DNA of 64,000 nucleotides from Paenibacillus endoradicis (GCF_024721975.1 NZ_JANQBB010000003.1:744001-808000), one strand, 5' to 3'; numbered from the stretch's first letter, positions 9,601 through 17,293 are shown. Translations and numbers: made by a program. Notes: generated by a model from the letters alone, not told the origin.

Positions 9601-9940
9601 AGGTTGGGCTAAAGAGTTTATTCAGCAAGCAGTAGAGGCAGGTATACTGACTGGTTACAACGATAATACATTCCGTCCTACTGGAAACATTACACGTACA
9701 GAGGCAGCGGTTATGATTGTTAGAGCGTTAGGTCTAGAACTTGTTTCAGAAGATGAGCTAACTTTCGCTGATGCGTCTAACATTCCTGCTTATGCAAGAG
9801 CATATGTAGCAACAGCAGTTAAGTATGGTTTAGTAGTAGGATATAGCAATAATACATTTGGTCCTGAAAAAGTAGCTACTCGTGCAGATGCGATTACACT
9901 AGCACTTCGTGCACTTGATTACAAAGCAAGCCATAAATAA
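6605..9940 (+). CDS. SLH-anchored surface protein with NEAT-like domains, 1111 aa
   Basis: Signal peptide (residues 1-27, cleavage near VYA-ASS). Three long repeats of about 242 aa follow. Each has an Ala-rich helical part (FIVAR-like, e.g. residues 205-265) and a beta-rich part at about 99-201, 341-442 and 583-683. The beta parts share YLSNVKVYEADGQSYLRLT and a closing YDYKISS. A fourth beta domain (about 761-874: YTIPLTVY, SIMNGYV, LKVYVLM, YSFEVSSL) follows the NEAT pattern closely. NEAT domains bind heme in Gram-positive surface proteins. A Gly/Thr/Asn linker and three SLH repeats (about 933-1111) complete the protein; SLH domains bind pyruvylated cell-wall polymer. Repeats 1 and 2 end in HDHY, and the fourth domain has YDTTH where NEAT normally has YxxxY. 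Two Fur-like sites upstream suggest iron repression. Heme binding is inferred, not shown. Confidence 0.75.
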   Translation: MKFKWYKQLSLVIVIAMLISALPVYAASSDERDLLSEAIEEAKVVTEKDIALVTAIELAVKALENENSSLPQLVDLTDRLNELVSINDDVLDSLRDIKIDYVKSSDLITSFNDTFSSYLSNVKVYEADGQSYLRLTMKAQPSINLAFTVEGKAGTVAQYVDTNVYVYDYKISSIEEPVLGLLSYKAGAHVGMHDHYIVIDQDATAEDRTGLKNAIAAATAIEKDGKAAKKLLASLTAAKKVNNLITRNAELIAATVDLNAAISANLIITDEDQAAFEVALGNAKAVEDKDVALVTAIEQAEKAAENEKTILAELEFHADRLNELVAINEEVKDSLRDVTTIDYVKSSDLITSFNSTFSKYLSNVKVYEAAGQSYLRVTMKTDPSINLSFTIEGKVGAVAQVVETNVYVYDYKISSIEEPVLGSLSYKVGTHVGLHDHYIVIDQDATTEDRTALKNAIAAATAIQKDGKASKRLVATLTDAMKLSNLITRKAELIAATTDLNAAISANLIITNEDRQVFDEALEVAKAVEGKDIALVTAIGQAENAAENNATILAELEFHADRLNKLVSNNNKIISSLRDVTTIDYVKSSNLTELYNTMFNEYFSNVKVYEVDGQSYLRITIKNEPTKNLTFTVEGKAGSVSQYGENNVNTYDYKISSTTEPLLSSFSVTVDGASSTEQYLVINQDAIAADRVALKKAITTAEAVTNKKEALVTAIANAKKVDNLLTRKAVLNAQTTALTAAIAANGTTAPPTNVEIHEGSGLEVGKYTIPLTVYTANGKEISIMNGYVAADARLQVTKNSLKVYVLMTDASMIKSLEVDGKKASVAERYKADDVARYSFEVSSLTGLLSGSVHVVAVLDGVEIYDTTHDISIGFGSPSKVDKWEDEGYSKGDPTTPGTGTEQPGGTGTDTGTGSNGGESNGNNGGSTNPTPKFTDIDNSWAKAAIERAVALKLVTGYTDGTFKPNQEVNRAEFTAIIVRAMKLEAAKGEVKFADADKIQGWAKEFIQQAVEAGILTGYNDNTFRPTGNITRTEAAVMIVRALGLELVSEDELTFADASNIPAYARAYVATAVKYGLVVGYSNNTFGPEKVATRADAITLALRALDYKASHK

Positions 9941-9974
9941 TTGATTGAGAGTACATGATAAGTAATACACTCGT

Positions 9975-10018
9975 AAAAAAAGAAACTTGACGCCAAATCG
10001 GCGTCAAGTTTCTTTTTT
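9975..10018. terminator. Bidirectional terminator
   Basis: AAAGAAACTTGACGCC / GGCGTCAAGTTTCTTT perfect stem with A-run before and T-run after. It serves the surface-protein gene and possibly the small minus-strand gene. Confidence 0.85.
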
Positions 10019-10119
10019 GTATGCAACTCTTTAAAATCACCTATTCTAAAAATACTAATAATTGCTGATAGGACGCCTTTTACATAGTCATCCTATCAGC
10101 TTGCAAGATATTAGACTGA

Positions 10120-10209
10120 TTAAGAATGATGACGTCTTCTTTTAGCAATTACAAGTACCCTTTGCCCAGGTCTGATACGAACAACGATTGTTTTTCTGTG
10201 TTTACTCAT
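10120..10209 (-). CDS. Very small basic protein, 29 aa
   Basis: The frame reads MSKHRKTIVVRIRPGQRVL and ends AKRRRHHS. It is strongly basic (about ten Arg/Lys plus His), with a beta-like VVVR-type core and no membrane segment. It is accepted as a gene because a strong site (AGGAGGTGCC, complement of 10214-10223) precedes the ATG at good spacing and the composition is non-random. RNA or DNA binding is conceivable from charge alone. Family not known to me. Confidence 0.6.
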   Translation of the reverse strand: MSKHRKTIVVRIRPGQRVLVIAKRRRHHS

Positions 10210-10399
10210 AGAGGGCACCTCCTTATATCAAGATAAATTAATGTATGAAAATTTTTCTGATTTGCTCTAGACGGATATAATGATTTTATTTTTTGTGTGC
10301 TTCATATAGTTAAACATACCGCAAAGATAATCGGAATTGTATCGTTTCTTTTCCGACTGATAATAGTATGAATTACTGATAGGATGGGGGAGCAAACTC

Positions 10400-10504
10400 G
10401 TGACAGTAACGGATTATATCTATAATTTAGTATTGAAACCCAGAAAACTATCTACTTGTATTACCAAATTTCTAGACCGTAAATATATATACATGGTAAA
10501 ATAA
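10400..10504 (+). CDS. Possible 34-aa ORF, doubtful
   Basis: GTG start preceded by GGATGGGGGAG; the frame reads VTVTDYIYNLVLKPRKLS and ends YIYMVK. It may be the surviving N-terminus of a longer gene, as its neighbours downstream are broken too. No function can be assigned. Confidence 0.25.
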   Translation: MTVTDYIYNLVLKPRKLSTCITKFLDRKYIYMVK

Positions 10505-10536
10505 TGAAAATATCCTAATAGGAAGGTGATTTATTA

Positions 10537-10939
10537 ATGAAAAAATAATAGTTTGTTCATTAATAGTAGTTGCAGTTATAGTTGCGTTAGTATTTCTTCC
10601 TAAGATATATGATAACTATAATGAAGCAAGAGTAGAATCAAAATTGGAGGAATTAAGAACAGAAGCGGATCAGCTAACATAAAAGTATTATGGTCGAATG
10701 TAACATCCACAGGAGATTTAACAGGGAAAATAAAAAACAACTCATCTGTAGATATAGAAGGTTATTTTGGAATATACTTTTTTGATAAAAACGGCGAGGT
10801 AACTTATGTAAGGGATTCAATTCCAATACCCGGAGATGGTGTGGCGGCTGGTGATGAAATAATGTTTAGTGTACCGGTAAATACATTTGAGTATTCTAGC
10901 TACAGTATACAAGCCGATATTATAAGGGAAGTTGATTAA
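10537..10939 (+). pseudogene. Frameshifted gene for a small membrane-anchored protein
   Basis: AGGAAGGTGAT precedes an ATG, but after two lysine codons the frame stops at TAA because the A-run has six rather than seven A. One added base restores a membrane helix (IIVCSLIVVAVIVALVFL) and a charged stalk down to ADQLT. There a second shift is needed (near 10679) to continue KVLWSNVTSTGDLTG through to FEYSSYSIQADIIREVD-stop. The restored product would be about 133 aa: an N-terminal anchor plus a beta-rich exterior domain of the FxLN/DUF-type seen in cell-surface accessory proteins. Two separate shifts argue for decay. Sequencing error in homopolymers or slippage are alternatives. Confidence 0.6.
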
Positions 10940-10988
10940 TATTGGTCGATAGAAGTGATTAATTATGGAATAATGTACTCATGCTAAA

Positions 10989-11012
10989 ACCACCTTCATA
11001 GGTGATTTTTTT
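10989..11012 (+). terminator. Small terminator-like hairpin
   Basis: CACCT-TCAT-AGGTG (10991-11004) followed by a run of seven T. Confidence 0.55.
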
Positions 11013-11051
11013 CATATATATAAACATCAACAACAAAGGACACTATACAAT

Positions 11052-11174
11052 ATGAACAATCTAGAACTTCTAAAATTAGAAATACAACAATGAGGATTTA
11101 CCGATGATGAACTAATTAAGTATATAGAATATCTCTTCTTCTATATACCTATTTTGTCGATAATGATCGAATAG
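11052..11174 (+). pseudogene. Short gene remnant with internal TGA
   Basis: The frame reads MNNLELLKLEIQQ, then TGA (11091-11093), then GFTDDELIKYIEYLFFYIP and ends at TAG. The amphipathic reading continues cleanly across the stop, suggesting a nonsense mutation in a small protein gene. Family unknown. Confidence 0.3.
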
Positions 11175-11204
11175 TGGGAAATATGGAAATCGGAGGTAAT
11201 AAAG

Positions 11205-11693
11205 CTGGAAAATAAAATATTTACTGTATTTCTAGGGCTTTTAATGTTACTAGGATGTTCAGAACAGCCAATTGAGTACAAGCTGAATAAAGAATACTCC
11301 AATAAGATTTCAAGTAATATCGCACTTTCATTACTTGAATTCACAGAAATTATGGAGGAGTATGACAAACTTGCATTCAAAAGTAATGAGTCTTCGGAGA
11401 GAGAAGAATTATTAGGTGATTCTTTATTTGCTATACAAGAAAGATTATCAGTCAAAATTAAGGAACTTTCGAAGGAAGAAAAGATTATATTAAATGATAT
11501 TATGTTTAGTTATAATACCGGAGTCTCCTTAAATGTATCTCTCTTAAAAAGTAGTCATAAACTTGCTTTAATCAACAAAGACATGGATAATAACGAATAT
11601 GAAAATTATATAAATATAGATGATGCAATGAAAGAAGTAAAAGAGACATCTAGTGAGATTCTTAATAAATTAGATAAGTATCTCGAAAAATAA
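11205..11693 (+). CDS. Small lipoprotein with probable CTG start, 162 aa
   Basis: The first in-frame ATG (11244) lies inside the hydrophobic signal and has no ribosome site. A CTG at 11205 sits 8 bases after GGAGG (11192-11196). It gives a complete lipoprotein signal, (M)ENKIFTVFLGLLMLLGC, with the lipobox Cys at residue 18. The mature part is acidic and largely helical, with probable coiled coil and Glu/Lys/Ser-rich segments. No conserved family recognised. It is followed by a terminator. The rare start codon is inferred from spacing and the signal peptide. Confidence 0.6.
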   Translation: MENKIFTVFLGLLMLLGCSEQPIEYKLNKEYSNKISSNIALSLLEFTEIMEEYDKLAFKSNESSEREELLGDSLFAIQERLSVKIKELSKEEKIILNDIMFSYNTGVSLNVSLLKSSHKLALINKDMDNNEYENYINIDDAMKEVKETSSEILNKLDKYLEK

Positions 11694-11708
11694 TAATAAT
11701 CAACTTTA

Positions 11709-11742
11709 AGTCTGCCCGATAATAGGTAGGCTTTTTTTTGCT
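11709..11742 (+). terminator. Terminator after the lipoprotein gene
   Basis: AGTCTGCC / GGTAGGCT stem (with G:T pairs) followed by eight T. Confidence 0.7.
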
Positions 11743-11791
11743 CAATAACGAAAGTGAAAAAATATATAATGCAAAAAAACACAATTAAAGA

Positions 11792-11840
11792 ACAAAAAAA
11801 CCATCACCTTTCAAGGATTGGATCCTTAAAGATAATGGTT
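11792..11840 (-). terminator. Terminator of tRNA-Val
   Basis: Imperfect inverted repeat (AACCAT..CTTT.AAGGAT / ATCCTT.AAAG..ATGGTT). Read on the minus strand it ends in seven T, downstream of the minus-strand tRNA. Confidence 0.65.
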
Positions 11841-11923
11841 ATTAATTATAATATTCTGTTAGAATGCGAACCCTACAATTATATATGGGAATAAAACGAT
11901 AAGAACCCTTAATACATATAGTC

Positions 11924-11998
11924 TGGTAGGACGGGTGGGGATCGAACCCACGACTTCTACCCTGTCAAGGTAGCACTCTCCCGCTGAGTTACCGTCCT
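11924..11998 (-). tRNA. tRNA-Val (GAC)
   Basis: 75-base cloverleaf on the minus strand: acceptor AGGACGG/CCGTCCT, anticodon arm CTACC-TTGACAG-GGTAG giving GAC, T-arm GTGGGTTCGATCCCCAC and encoded CCA. Confidence 0.92.
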
Positions 11999-12176
11999 AT
12001 GCAATACAAAGTATAATAGCATAGGATGATGTTATTTTCAAGCCATAATCTAGTAAATTATAGCAGGGTAATCTATATTTATTGATTATTGCAACATTAT
12101 GAGTTGTTAAAACGTTTATGGAAGTAGTTAGTAGTAATTAACTAGTTAATCAAGAAGTGAAAAATTAGGAGGATAT

Positions 12177-13118
12177 ATGATGAAGAAGAAAAGCTTACTT
12201 ACAGCAGTGCTATCATTAGTGCTTCTACTAGCAATAACACCGGTTCTACATGCATTTTCAGATGTGTCAGGTCACAAAGCAGAAAGCCATATTTTAAGTT
12301 TGAAGGAGCGAGGCGTTATTAACGGTGTTAGTTCAGGAACATTTAATCCAGATAGTGAATTAACATACGCTCAGGCTGTTTCCTTGCTTGATAGAGCATT
12401 TGAACTTGACCTAAGTCGTTTTCGTTTTGTGAAACAACCTCTAGCTAGTGATATGTACAGTAATGTTGCTGATGATCAATGGTACTCAGAAGCATTTGTA
12501 GATGGTTATTACAATGGTGTGGAATTCGCTGCTGATGTAGATCCAAATGCTTCAATCAGTCGCCAGGAGTTTGCGTCTATCTTAATGGATCAAGTAGATC
12601 GAAAAGGTAATTACCCACTCATTATGATCTATATAGATTACATTGATGCTAAGGAAGTAGAGCAAGACTATAGCAATGCTATTCAAAAACTACTTATTCT
12701 AAATTTCGCTGAGCTTACTGAAGATCACAAGTTTAAACCTACAGAAGCCGTTACTCGTGGTGAAGCAGCGATTTGGTTGGATAAAGCACTTATCTTTGCT
12801 GATACGATAAAAGGCAATGAAGAAGTTCAGCCTTCAGTATTACCTAGCAATGTAAAGTTGACTACAGAAGCATTAACTGACACTGTAAATAAAGTAACTA
12901 TTTCAGCTGATGTACCTCATCCAGGTTATGGAATTAAAGTGACTCATATTAATTTTGTTGATAATATCGCCTATGTAGATATCGAGATTGTGGAGCCCAA
13001 TCCTGATATGATGTATCCTCAAGTGATTACTAACGTATCGACATCTGTATATGTAGATAAACAATATAAAGTTGAATATGTAGAAAAACAATATAACAGT
13101 GAAGCTGTAGCACCATAA
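12177..13118 (+). CDS. SLH-domain secreted protein, 313 aa
   Basis: Signal peptide (KKKSLLTAVLSLVLLLAITPVLHA) followed directly by SLH repeats. The first is at about residues 27-75 (FSDVSGHKAE, GVINGVSSGTFNPDSELTYAQA), the second at about 95-140 (YSNVADDQWYSEAFV, ISRQEF) and a more divergent third at about 155-205 (FKPTEAVTRGEAAIWLDKAL). SLH domains bind secondary cell-wall polymer. The C-terminal hundred residues are beta-rich and unassigned. AGGAGGATAT precedes tandem ATG codons at 12177/12180. It is a single gene flanked by tRNA-Val and its own terminator. Confidence 0.87.
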   Translation: MMKKKSLLTAVLSLVLLLAITPVLHAFSDVSGHKAESHILSLKERGVINGVSSGTFNPDSELTYAQAVSLLDRAFELDLSRFRFVKQPLASDMYSNVADDQWYSEAFVDGYYNGVEFAADVDPNASISRQEFASILMDQVDRKGNYPLIMIYIDYIDAKEVEQDYSNAIQKLLILNFAELTEDHKFKPTEAVTRGEAAIWLDKALIFADTIKGNEEVQPSVLPSNVKLTTEALTDTVNKVTISADVPHPGYGIKVTHINFVDNIAYVDIEIVEPNPDMMYPQVITNVSTSVYVDKQYKVEYVEKQYNSEAVAP

Positions 13119-13130
13119 TAATTGTATGAG

Positions 13131-13175
13131 AACGCTGTATAGTGGTCATTCGTTGACTATCTATACAGCGTTTTT
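13131..13175 (+). terminator. Terminator of the SLH gene
   Basis: AACGCTGTATAG / CTATACAGCGTT stem followed by a T-run. Confidence 0.85.
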
Positions 13176-13274
13176 CTGTTCAGGAACCGAAAAACGATCA
13201 AGCATTCAATTCTTCTAATTGACTTCTATAAAAAAAACTTCATAATGATACTATTAATTAATACGAGGTGAATA

Positions 13275-13823
13275 ATGATGAAAGCATTAATCGTTATCGA
13301 CTACACCATTGATTTTGTTACGGGAAAATTACCATGTGGTGATCCAGGCATTGCTATTGAGCATCGTATAGCGGAACTAACGCAACAATTTATACAACAA
13401 GATGAACTGGTTGTAATGGCTGTAGACTTACATGAGGAGAATGATCCATTCCATCCGGAAACGAAGTTATTCCCCCCACATAATATTAGAGATACAGAGG
13501 GTAGAACGTTATATGGAACCCTTCAACATATATTCGAATTAAATTCCGATCGCATTTATTGGATGGATAAAACTCGTTATAGTGCATTTTGTGGAACAGA
13601 TCTTCATCTGCGTCTTAAAGCTCGTAACATTAATGAACTTCATCTGGTTGGAGTATGCACCGATATTTGTGTATTGCATACTGCGGTTGATGCGTATAAT
13701 CTTGGGTACAATGTAGTTATCCATGAAGATGCAGTCGCTAGTTTCAATGCGGCGGGACATGACTGGGCGCTGGGTCACTTTCGAGGATCTTTAGGCGCTC
13801 AAATTGTTAGTAACAGGGAGTAG
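13275..13823 (+). CDS. pncA: Nicotinamidase
   Basis: Cysteine hydrolase of the isochorismatase fold converting nicotinamide to nicotinate for NAD salvage. The catalytic triad is visible: Asp9 in LIVIDYTIDFV, Lys near residue 98 in MDKTRYSAFCGTDL, and Cys near 132 in VGVCTDICVLHTA. The metal-ligand segment DLHEENDPFHPE is also present. Length (182 aa) is normal for the Bacillus type. Two adjacent ATG codons follow GAGGTG, and either may start. Eight bases separate it from pncB, which uses its product, so the pair forms a salvage operon. Confidence 0.9.
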   Translation: MMKALIVIDYTIDFVTGKLPCGDPGIAIEHRIAELTQQFIQQDELVVMAVDLHEENDPFHPETKLFPPHNIRDTEGRTLYGTLQHIFELNSDRIYWMDKTRYSAFCGTDLHLRLKARNINELHLVGVCTDICVLHTAVDAYNLGYNVVIHEDAVASFNAAGHDWALGHFRGSLGAQIVSNRE

Positions 13824-13831
13824 GTAAAGTA

Positions 13832-15274
13832 ATGACGTCAGAACATCTTATGCTTCATACTGATAAATATCAAATTAATATGATGTATGCTCATTGGAAG
13901 CATCATACCCACCATCAAAAAGCGATATTTGATGTGTACTTTAGAAAATTGCCATTCGGTAACGGTTTTGCTGTTGCTGCAGGACTCGAAAGAATTGTTC
14001 ATTATATTCAAGGTTTGAAATTCTCTGAAGAAGAGATTACATTTCTAGCATCACAAGAGGAAAATTACGATCTTCAATTTCTCGAGGAACTTAGACAATT
14101 TAAGTTCACGGGTGATATTTACGCTGCGATTGAAGGGACATTGGTTTTCCCCAATGAGCCAATTCTTAGGGTTGAGGCATCTATTTTTGAAGCTCAAATT
14201 ATTGAGACAGCAATATTGAACTTCATGAATTATCAATCTCTTATCGCTACTAAAGCAGCGAGAATTAAGCAAGTGGCTCCGAATGATATATTAATGGAAT
14301 TCGGCACACGTCGAGCTCAAGAGGCTGACGCGGCAATATGGGGGGCAAGAGCGGCCTGTCTTGTTGGCTTCCACGCGACGTCGAACATGAGAGCAGCGAT
14401 GCTATTTAATTTATCAGCTAAAGGAACTCATGCCCATGCTTGGGTACAAATCCATGATAATGAACAGCAGGCATTTGATCGTTATGCTGAAGCGTTACCT
14501 GATGATGTAACTTTACTCGTCGATACGTATGATACATTACGTGAAGGAGTACCACATGCCATTGAAACTGCACGGAAACTTGCCGAGAAGGGTAAACAAT
14601 TGAAGGCTATCCGTCTTGATAGTGGAGATCTAGCATATCTATCTAAGCGTGCTCGTAAAATGCTGGATGAAGCGGGTTTCCCAGATGTGAAGATTGTTGC
14701 ATCTAATGATCTAGATGAAAATATTATTGTGGAATTAAAGGCACAAGGTGCACAGATTGATAGTTGGGGTATTGGAACGAAGCTAATTACAGCGTCAGAT
14801 AACCCATCATTAGGCGGCGTGTATAAACTTGTAGCTAAAGAGCGCAATGGACAATATGAACCAGTAATTAAAATTTCAGGTAATCCAGAGAAAATAACGA
14901 CACCAGGCAAGAAGAACGTATATCGTATTGTGAATTGCGATACTGGGAAAGCAGAAGCTGATTACATTGTTATGCATGATGAAGTACTCGATTCTTCTTC
15001 AGAGCAACCATTAATGCTTTACGATCCAAAGCATTCGTATATTCGAAGAAAAGTAAGTCGATATTCAGCTCAACCATTATTATTACCAATATTCATAGAG
15101 GGGCAATGTGTATATAAGCTACCTACTGTACAAGAAATTGCCAAGTATCATCAATCACAGCTTGAATTATTTTGGCCAGAAACATTGCGTAAATTAAATC
15201 CTGAGAAGTATGCTGTGGTACTAAGTGATACAGTATGGAATATACGTAAAGAGTTATTAAGTCAGCATGATTAG
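13832..15274 (+). CDS. pncB: Nicotinate phosphoribosyltransferase
   Basis: Forms nicotinate mononucleotide from nicotinate and PRPP with ATP, the committed step of the Preiss-Handler route. Family landmarks seen: HTDKYQINMMYAHWK at the N-terminus, EFGTRRAQEADAAIWGARAA mid-protein, VDTYDTLREGVPHAIE, and the phosphate-binding IRLDSGDLAYLS and VASNDLDENII. Length (480 aa) fits the Gram-positive class. It is the second gene of the pncA-pncB operon and closes with a strong terminator. Confidence 0.93.
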   Translation: MTSEHLMLHTDKYQINMMYAHWKHHTHHQKAIFDVYFRKLPFGNGFAVAAGLERIVHYIQGLKFSEEEITFLASQEENYDLQFLEELRQFKFTGDIYAAIEGTLVFPNEPILRVEASIFEAQIIETAILNFMNYQSLIATKAARIKQVAPNDILMEFGTRRAQEADAAIWGARAACLVGFHATSNMRAAMLFNLSAKGTHAHAWVQIHDNEQQAFDRYAEALPDDVTLLVDTYDTLREGVPHAIETARKLAEKGKQLKAIRLDSGDLAYLSKRARKMLDEAGFPDVKIVASNDLDENIIVELKAQGAQIDSWGIGTKLITASDNPSLGGVYKLVAKERNGQYEPVIKISGNPEKITTPGKKNVYRIVNCDTGKAEADYIVMHDEVLDSSSEQPLMLYDPKHSYIRRKVSRYSAQPLLLPIFIEGQCVYKLPTVQEIAKYHQSQLELFWPETLRKLNPEKYAVVLSDTVWNIRKELLSQHD

Positions 15275-15280
15275 TAATGA

Positions 15281-15320
15281 AAAAAAGGTAGTACACACAT
15301 TGATGCGTACTACCTTTTTT
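15281..15320. terminator. Bidirectional terminator between pncB and the minus-strand pair
   Basis: AAAAAAGGTAGTAC / GTACTACCTTTTTT perfect stem, A-run and T-run on either side. Confidence 0.85.
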
Positions 15321-15329
15321 GTTATATGA

Positions 15330-15560
15330 TTAGAATGTAGGTAATTGATCTAAGTTGTTTGCAACGGTATCATCGGGTTGTGAACGAATATGTTGCTCAT
15401 GATCTCTACCTTTGAACAGTTGTAAATTTTTAATTTCATCATTACTAACCATTTCTTGAGCTTGCATATAATCAACTACTTGACCAGAAGAAAGTTTGAA
15501 TTCTACTATACTTCCCTCTGAATTACGTCTTACCGCGACAACTTCATGTTGCTCTGACAT
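15330..15560 (-). CDS. DUF3892 family small protein, 76 aa
   Basis: The N-terminal half reads HEVVAVRRNSEGSIVEFKLSS followed by GQVVDYMQAQEM and NLQLFKGRDHEQHI, the pattern of the uncharacterised DUF3892 family of small beta-rich proteins in Bacilli. No signal or membrane segment. It lies 17 bases after the MBL-fold gene on the same strand and is probably co-transcribed. Role unknown. Confidence 0.7.
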   Translation of the reverse strand: MSEQHEVVAVRRNSEGSIVEFKLSSGQVVDYMQAQEMVSNDEIKNLQLFKGRDHEQHIRSQPDDTVANNLDQLPTF

Positions 15561-15577
15561 CGTTATACACTCCCTCG

Positions 15578-16303
15578 CTACATAGTAGACGGTTTACCTT
15601 GTTGGACAATTTCCATTAAGCCCGTCTTACCTATATAGTTCCCGATTGTGTCCCCATAATGCATTAATTTTATTTTTTGTTGTAATTCGACGGGTAAAGA
15701 TAACAATTCATCTAATGATGTATGGACCACACCTGGACTCTCAAGCTGACAATCATGATAGATCGTTTGTACACCATCTTTAACTAATTGCTGCAACAAT
15801 TGCGGATTGAAGGTCATGTCTGCTGTGTAGAAGAATATATCATTGAACAAGATGGAGTAACTATCTTTATTGGGAATATGCTGTGTTTGGATCAACTTGA
15901 TGTGTAAATTAGGAGCTAATTCATAGGTAGTGTTCGGAACCAGAGGCACAACGTTAAAGTAATCTTCGATACTTGTGAGATCCCCCTGAATAAGCCCACC
16001 CTTGAGTGATGTTTCCCATAAAGGTTCCACTAACGACTCGGCAATATATAAAGTAGCCTTTTTTTTGTATTTGAACATCATCTGAAAAGCATACGATTCC
16101 AAACCACCAACATGATCAGAATGGATATGACTAATTAGAACACCGTCTAATTGATTAAAGCTAAAGCCTTGCTCATACAGTGCATGTGGTAGTGTAATCC
16201 CACAATCAACTAGCAGGGTGAACGATTGTTGTTGTATTAATGCATTATTATTATAATACTGCTTAGCAAAAGCATTACCAGTGCCAATCATAGTAATGAT
16301 CAC
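15578..16303 (-). CDS. MBL-fold metallo-hydrolase, RNase Z-like
   Basis: Zinc-dependent hydrolase fold. The metal motif is ISHIHSDHVGGLE (HxHxDH); the N-terminal strand MIGTGNAFAKQYYNN and a downstream YHDCQL with HYGD supply the further ligands expected of the RNase Z/ElaC-like branch. At 241 aa it is shorter than true RNase Z and lacks an obvious exosite arm, so substrate is uncertain (phosphodiester or lactone). GTG start chosen because AAAGGAGG lies immediately upstream. First gene of a two-gene minus-strand unit. Confidence 0.75.
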   Translation of the reverse strand: MIITMIGTGNAFAKQYYNNNALIQQQSFTLLVDCGITLPHALYEQGFSFNQLDGVLISHIHSDHVGGLESYAFQMMFKYKKKATLYIAESLVEPLWETSLKGGLIQGDLTSIEDYFNVVPLVPNTTYELAPNLHIKLIQTQHIPNKDSYSILFNDIFFYTADMTFNPQLLQQLVKDGVQTIYHDCQLESPGVVHTSLDELLSLPVELQQKIKLMHYGDTIGNYIGKTGLMEIVQQGKPSTM

Positions 16304-16711
16304 ATAGAAACCTCCTTTAGCATGAGCGAAGACTTTTATATTTTATCGGATTATTGCACTGAACTCTGTAATATAGCTCACAAATATGATAAAAACTACT
16401 TGCTTATTATCTAAAAATAATACCAATTATTATTTCATTACTTATTTATGATGATTTGTTCAAACCATTTTCTTGAATTGTAACTAAACTGTAAATGTAA
16501 TTCAACAGTTCTTTGAAGTTTTTTAGAACTATTATTGGCTAGAAAATTAACTTTATAAACAATTAATAAAACTTATGAAATGAGTAAAAACTCATAATTT
16601 TCATTCTGTAAGTCGAAAACATTAAATCTTTTTCATTTTAACGTAACTTTTTATTTGATATGGAGTCTAACTACTTAGGAATGATTTAATAATTGGGGGT
16701 TATGACAAACA
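16304..16711. other. AT-rich intergenic region
   Basis: About 400 bases between divergent genes. Very AT-rich with poly-A/T stretches; it presumably holds promoters for both neighbours. No RNA gene, repeat or clear operator seen. Confidence 0.5.
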
Positions 16712-17293
16712 ATGAAACATAAGAAAATTTTCATTCTATTAATTATCGTCATGATTTGGAGTACAACAGTTGTACTTGCAAGTGCATCTAGTTCGAAAAT
16801 AAAAGTAATTGTTAATGATGCAAATTTAGGTGAAATTGGTGAAATAATAGATAGCAGTACTTTTATACCACTTCGCAAAGTTGGTGAATCTTTACATGCC
16901 ATAGTCGATTGGAACGCCAACACAAAGACAGCTACGATTTATTCGCCGAATGTGCATATGTTCTTATATAGTAGTAGCAATGGTGAAGAGACTACATTTG
17001 GTGAAGTGAAAAAAGGATTTAGTGGTAAGATTAAAGTGTTCGCGCAAGTTGATAACGTGAGTTTTAAGTTGAATGATACAAAATTCACGATTGTTGATCC
17101 CAATGGAAAAGAAACATTAATTCAACAAATAAAAGTGGAAAAAAATCGAGATAATTATTGGTTTGTAACAGAAGAAACCAATTATCGATTCTCATTAAGT
17201 GGAAAATATACGATTCGATGTTACATGAAGGCAGAGAATAGTGAAGATTGGACGATTACATCTGAGAAATTAATTACCTCGACCGCCAACTAA
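16712..17293 (+). CDS. Secreted protein with copper-amine-oxidase-N (stalk) domain
   Basis: Signal peptide (KKIFILLIIVMIWSTTVVLASA), then a stalk domain at about residues 28-75: IKVIVNDANLG, SSTFIPLRKVGESLHAIVDW and ATIYSP. This is the Cu_amine_oxidN1 repeat common in Paenibacillaceae exported proteins, thought to mediate wall or polymer contact. The remaining 120 residues are beta-rich and immunoglobulin-like in feel (KIKVFAQVDNVSFKL, GKYTIRCYMKA). Start preceded by TTGGGGGTTATG-type site. Function beyond export unknown. Confidence 0.7.
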   Translation: MKHKKIFILLIIVMIWSTTVVLASASSSKIKVIVNDANLGEIGEIIDSSTFIPLRKVGESLHAIVDWNANTKTATIYSPNVHMFLYSSSNGEETTFGEVKKGFSGKIKVFAQVDNVSFKLNDTKFTIVDPNGKETLIQQIKVEKNRDNYWFVTEETNYRFSLSGKYTIRCYMKAENSEDWTITSEKLITSTAN

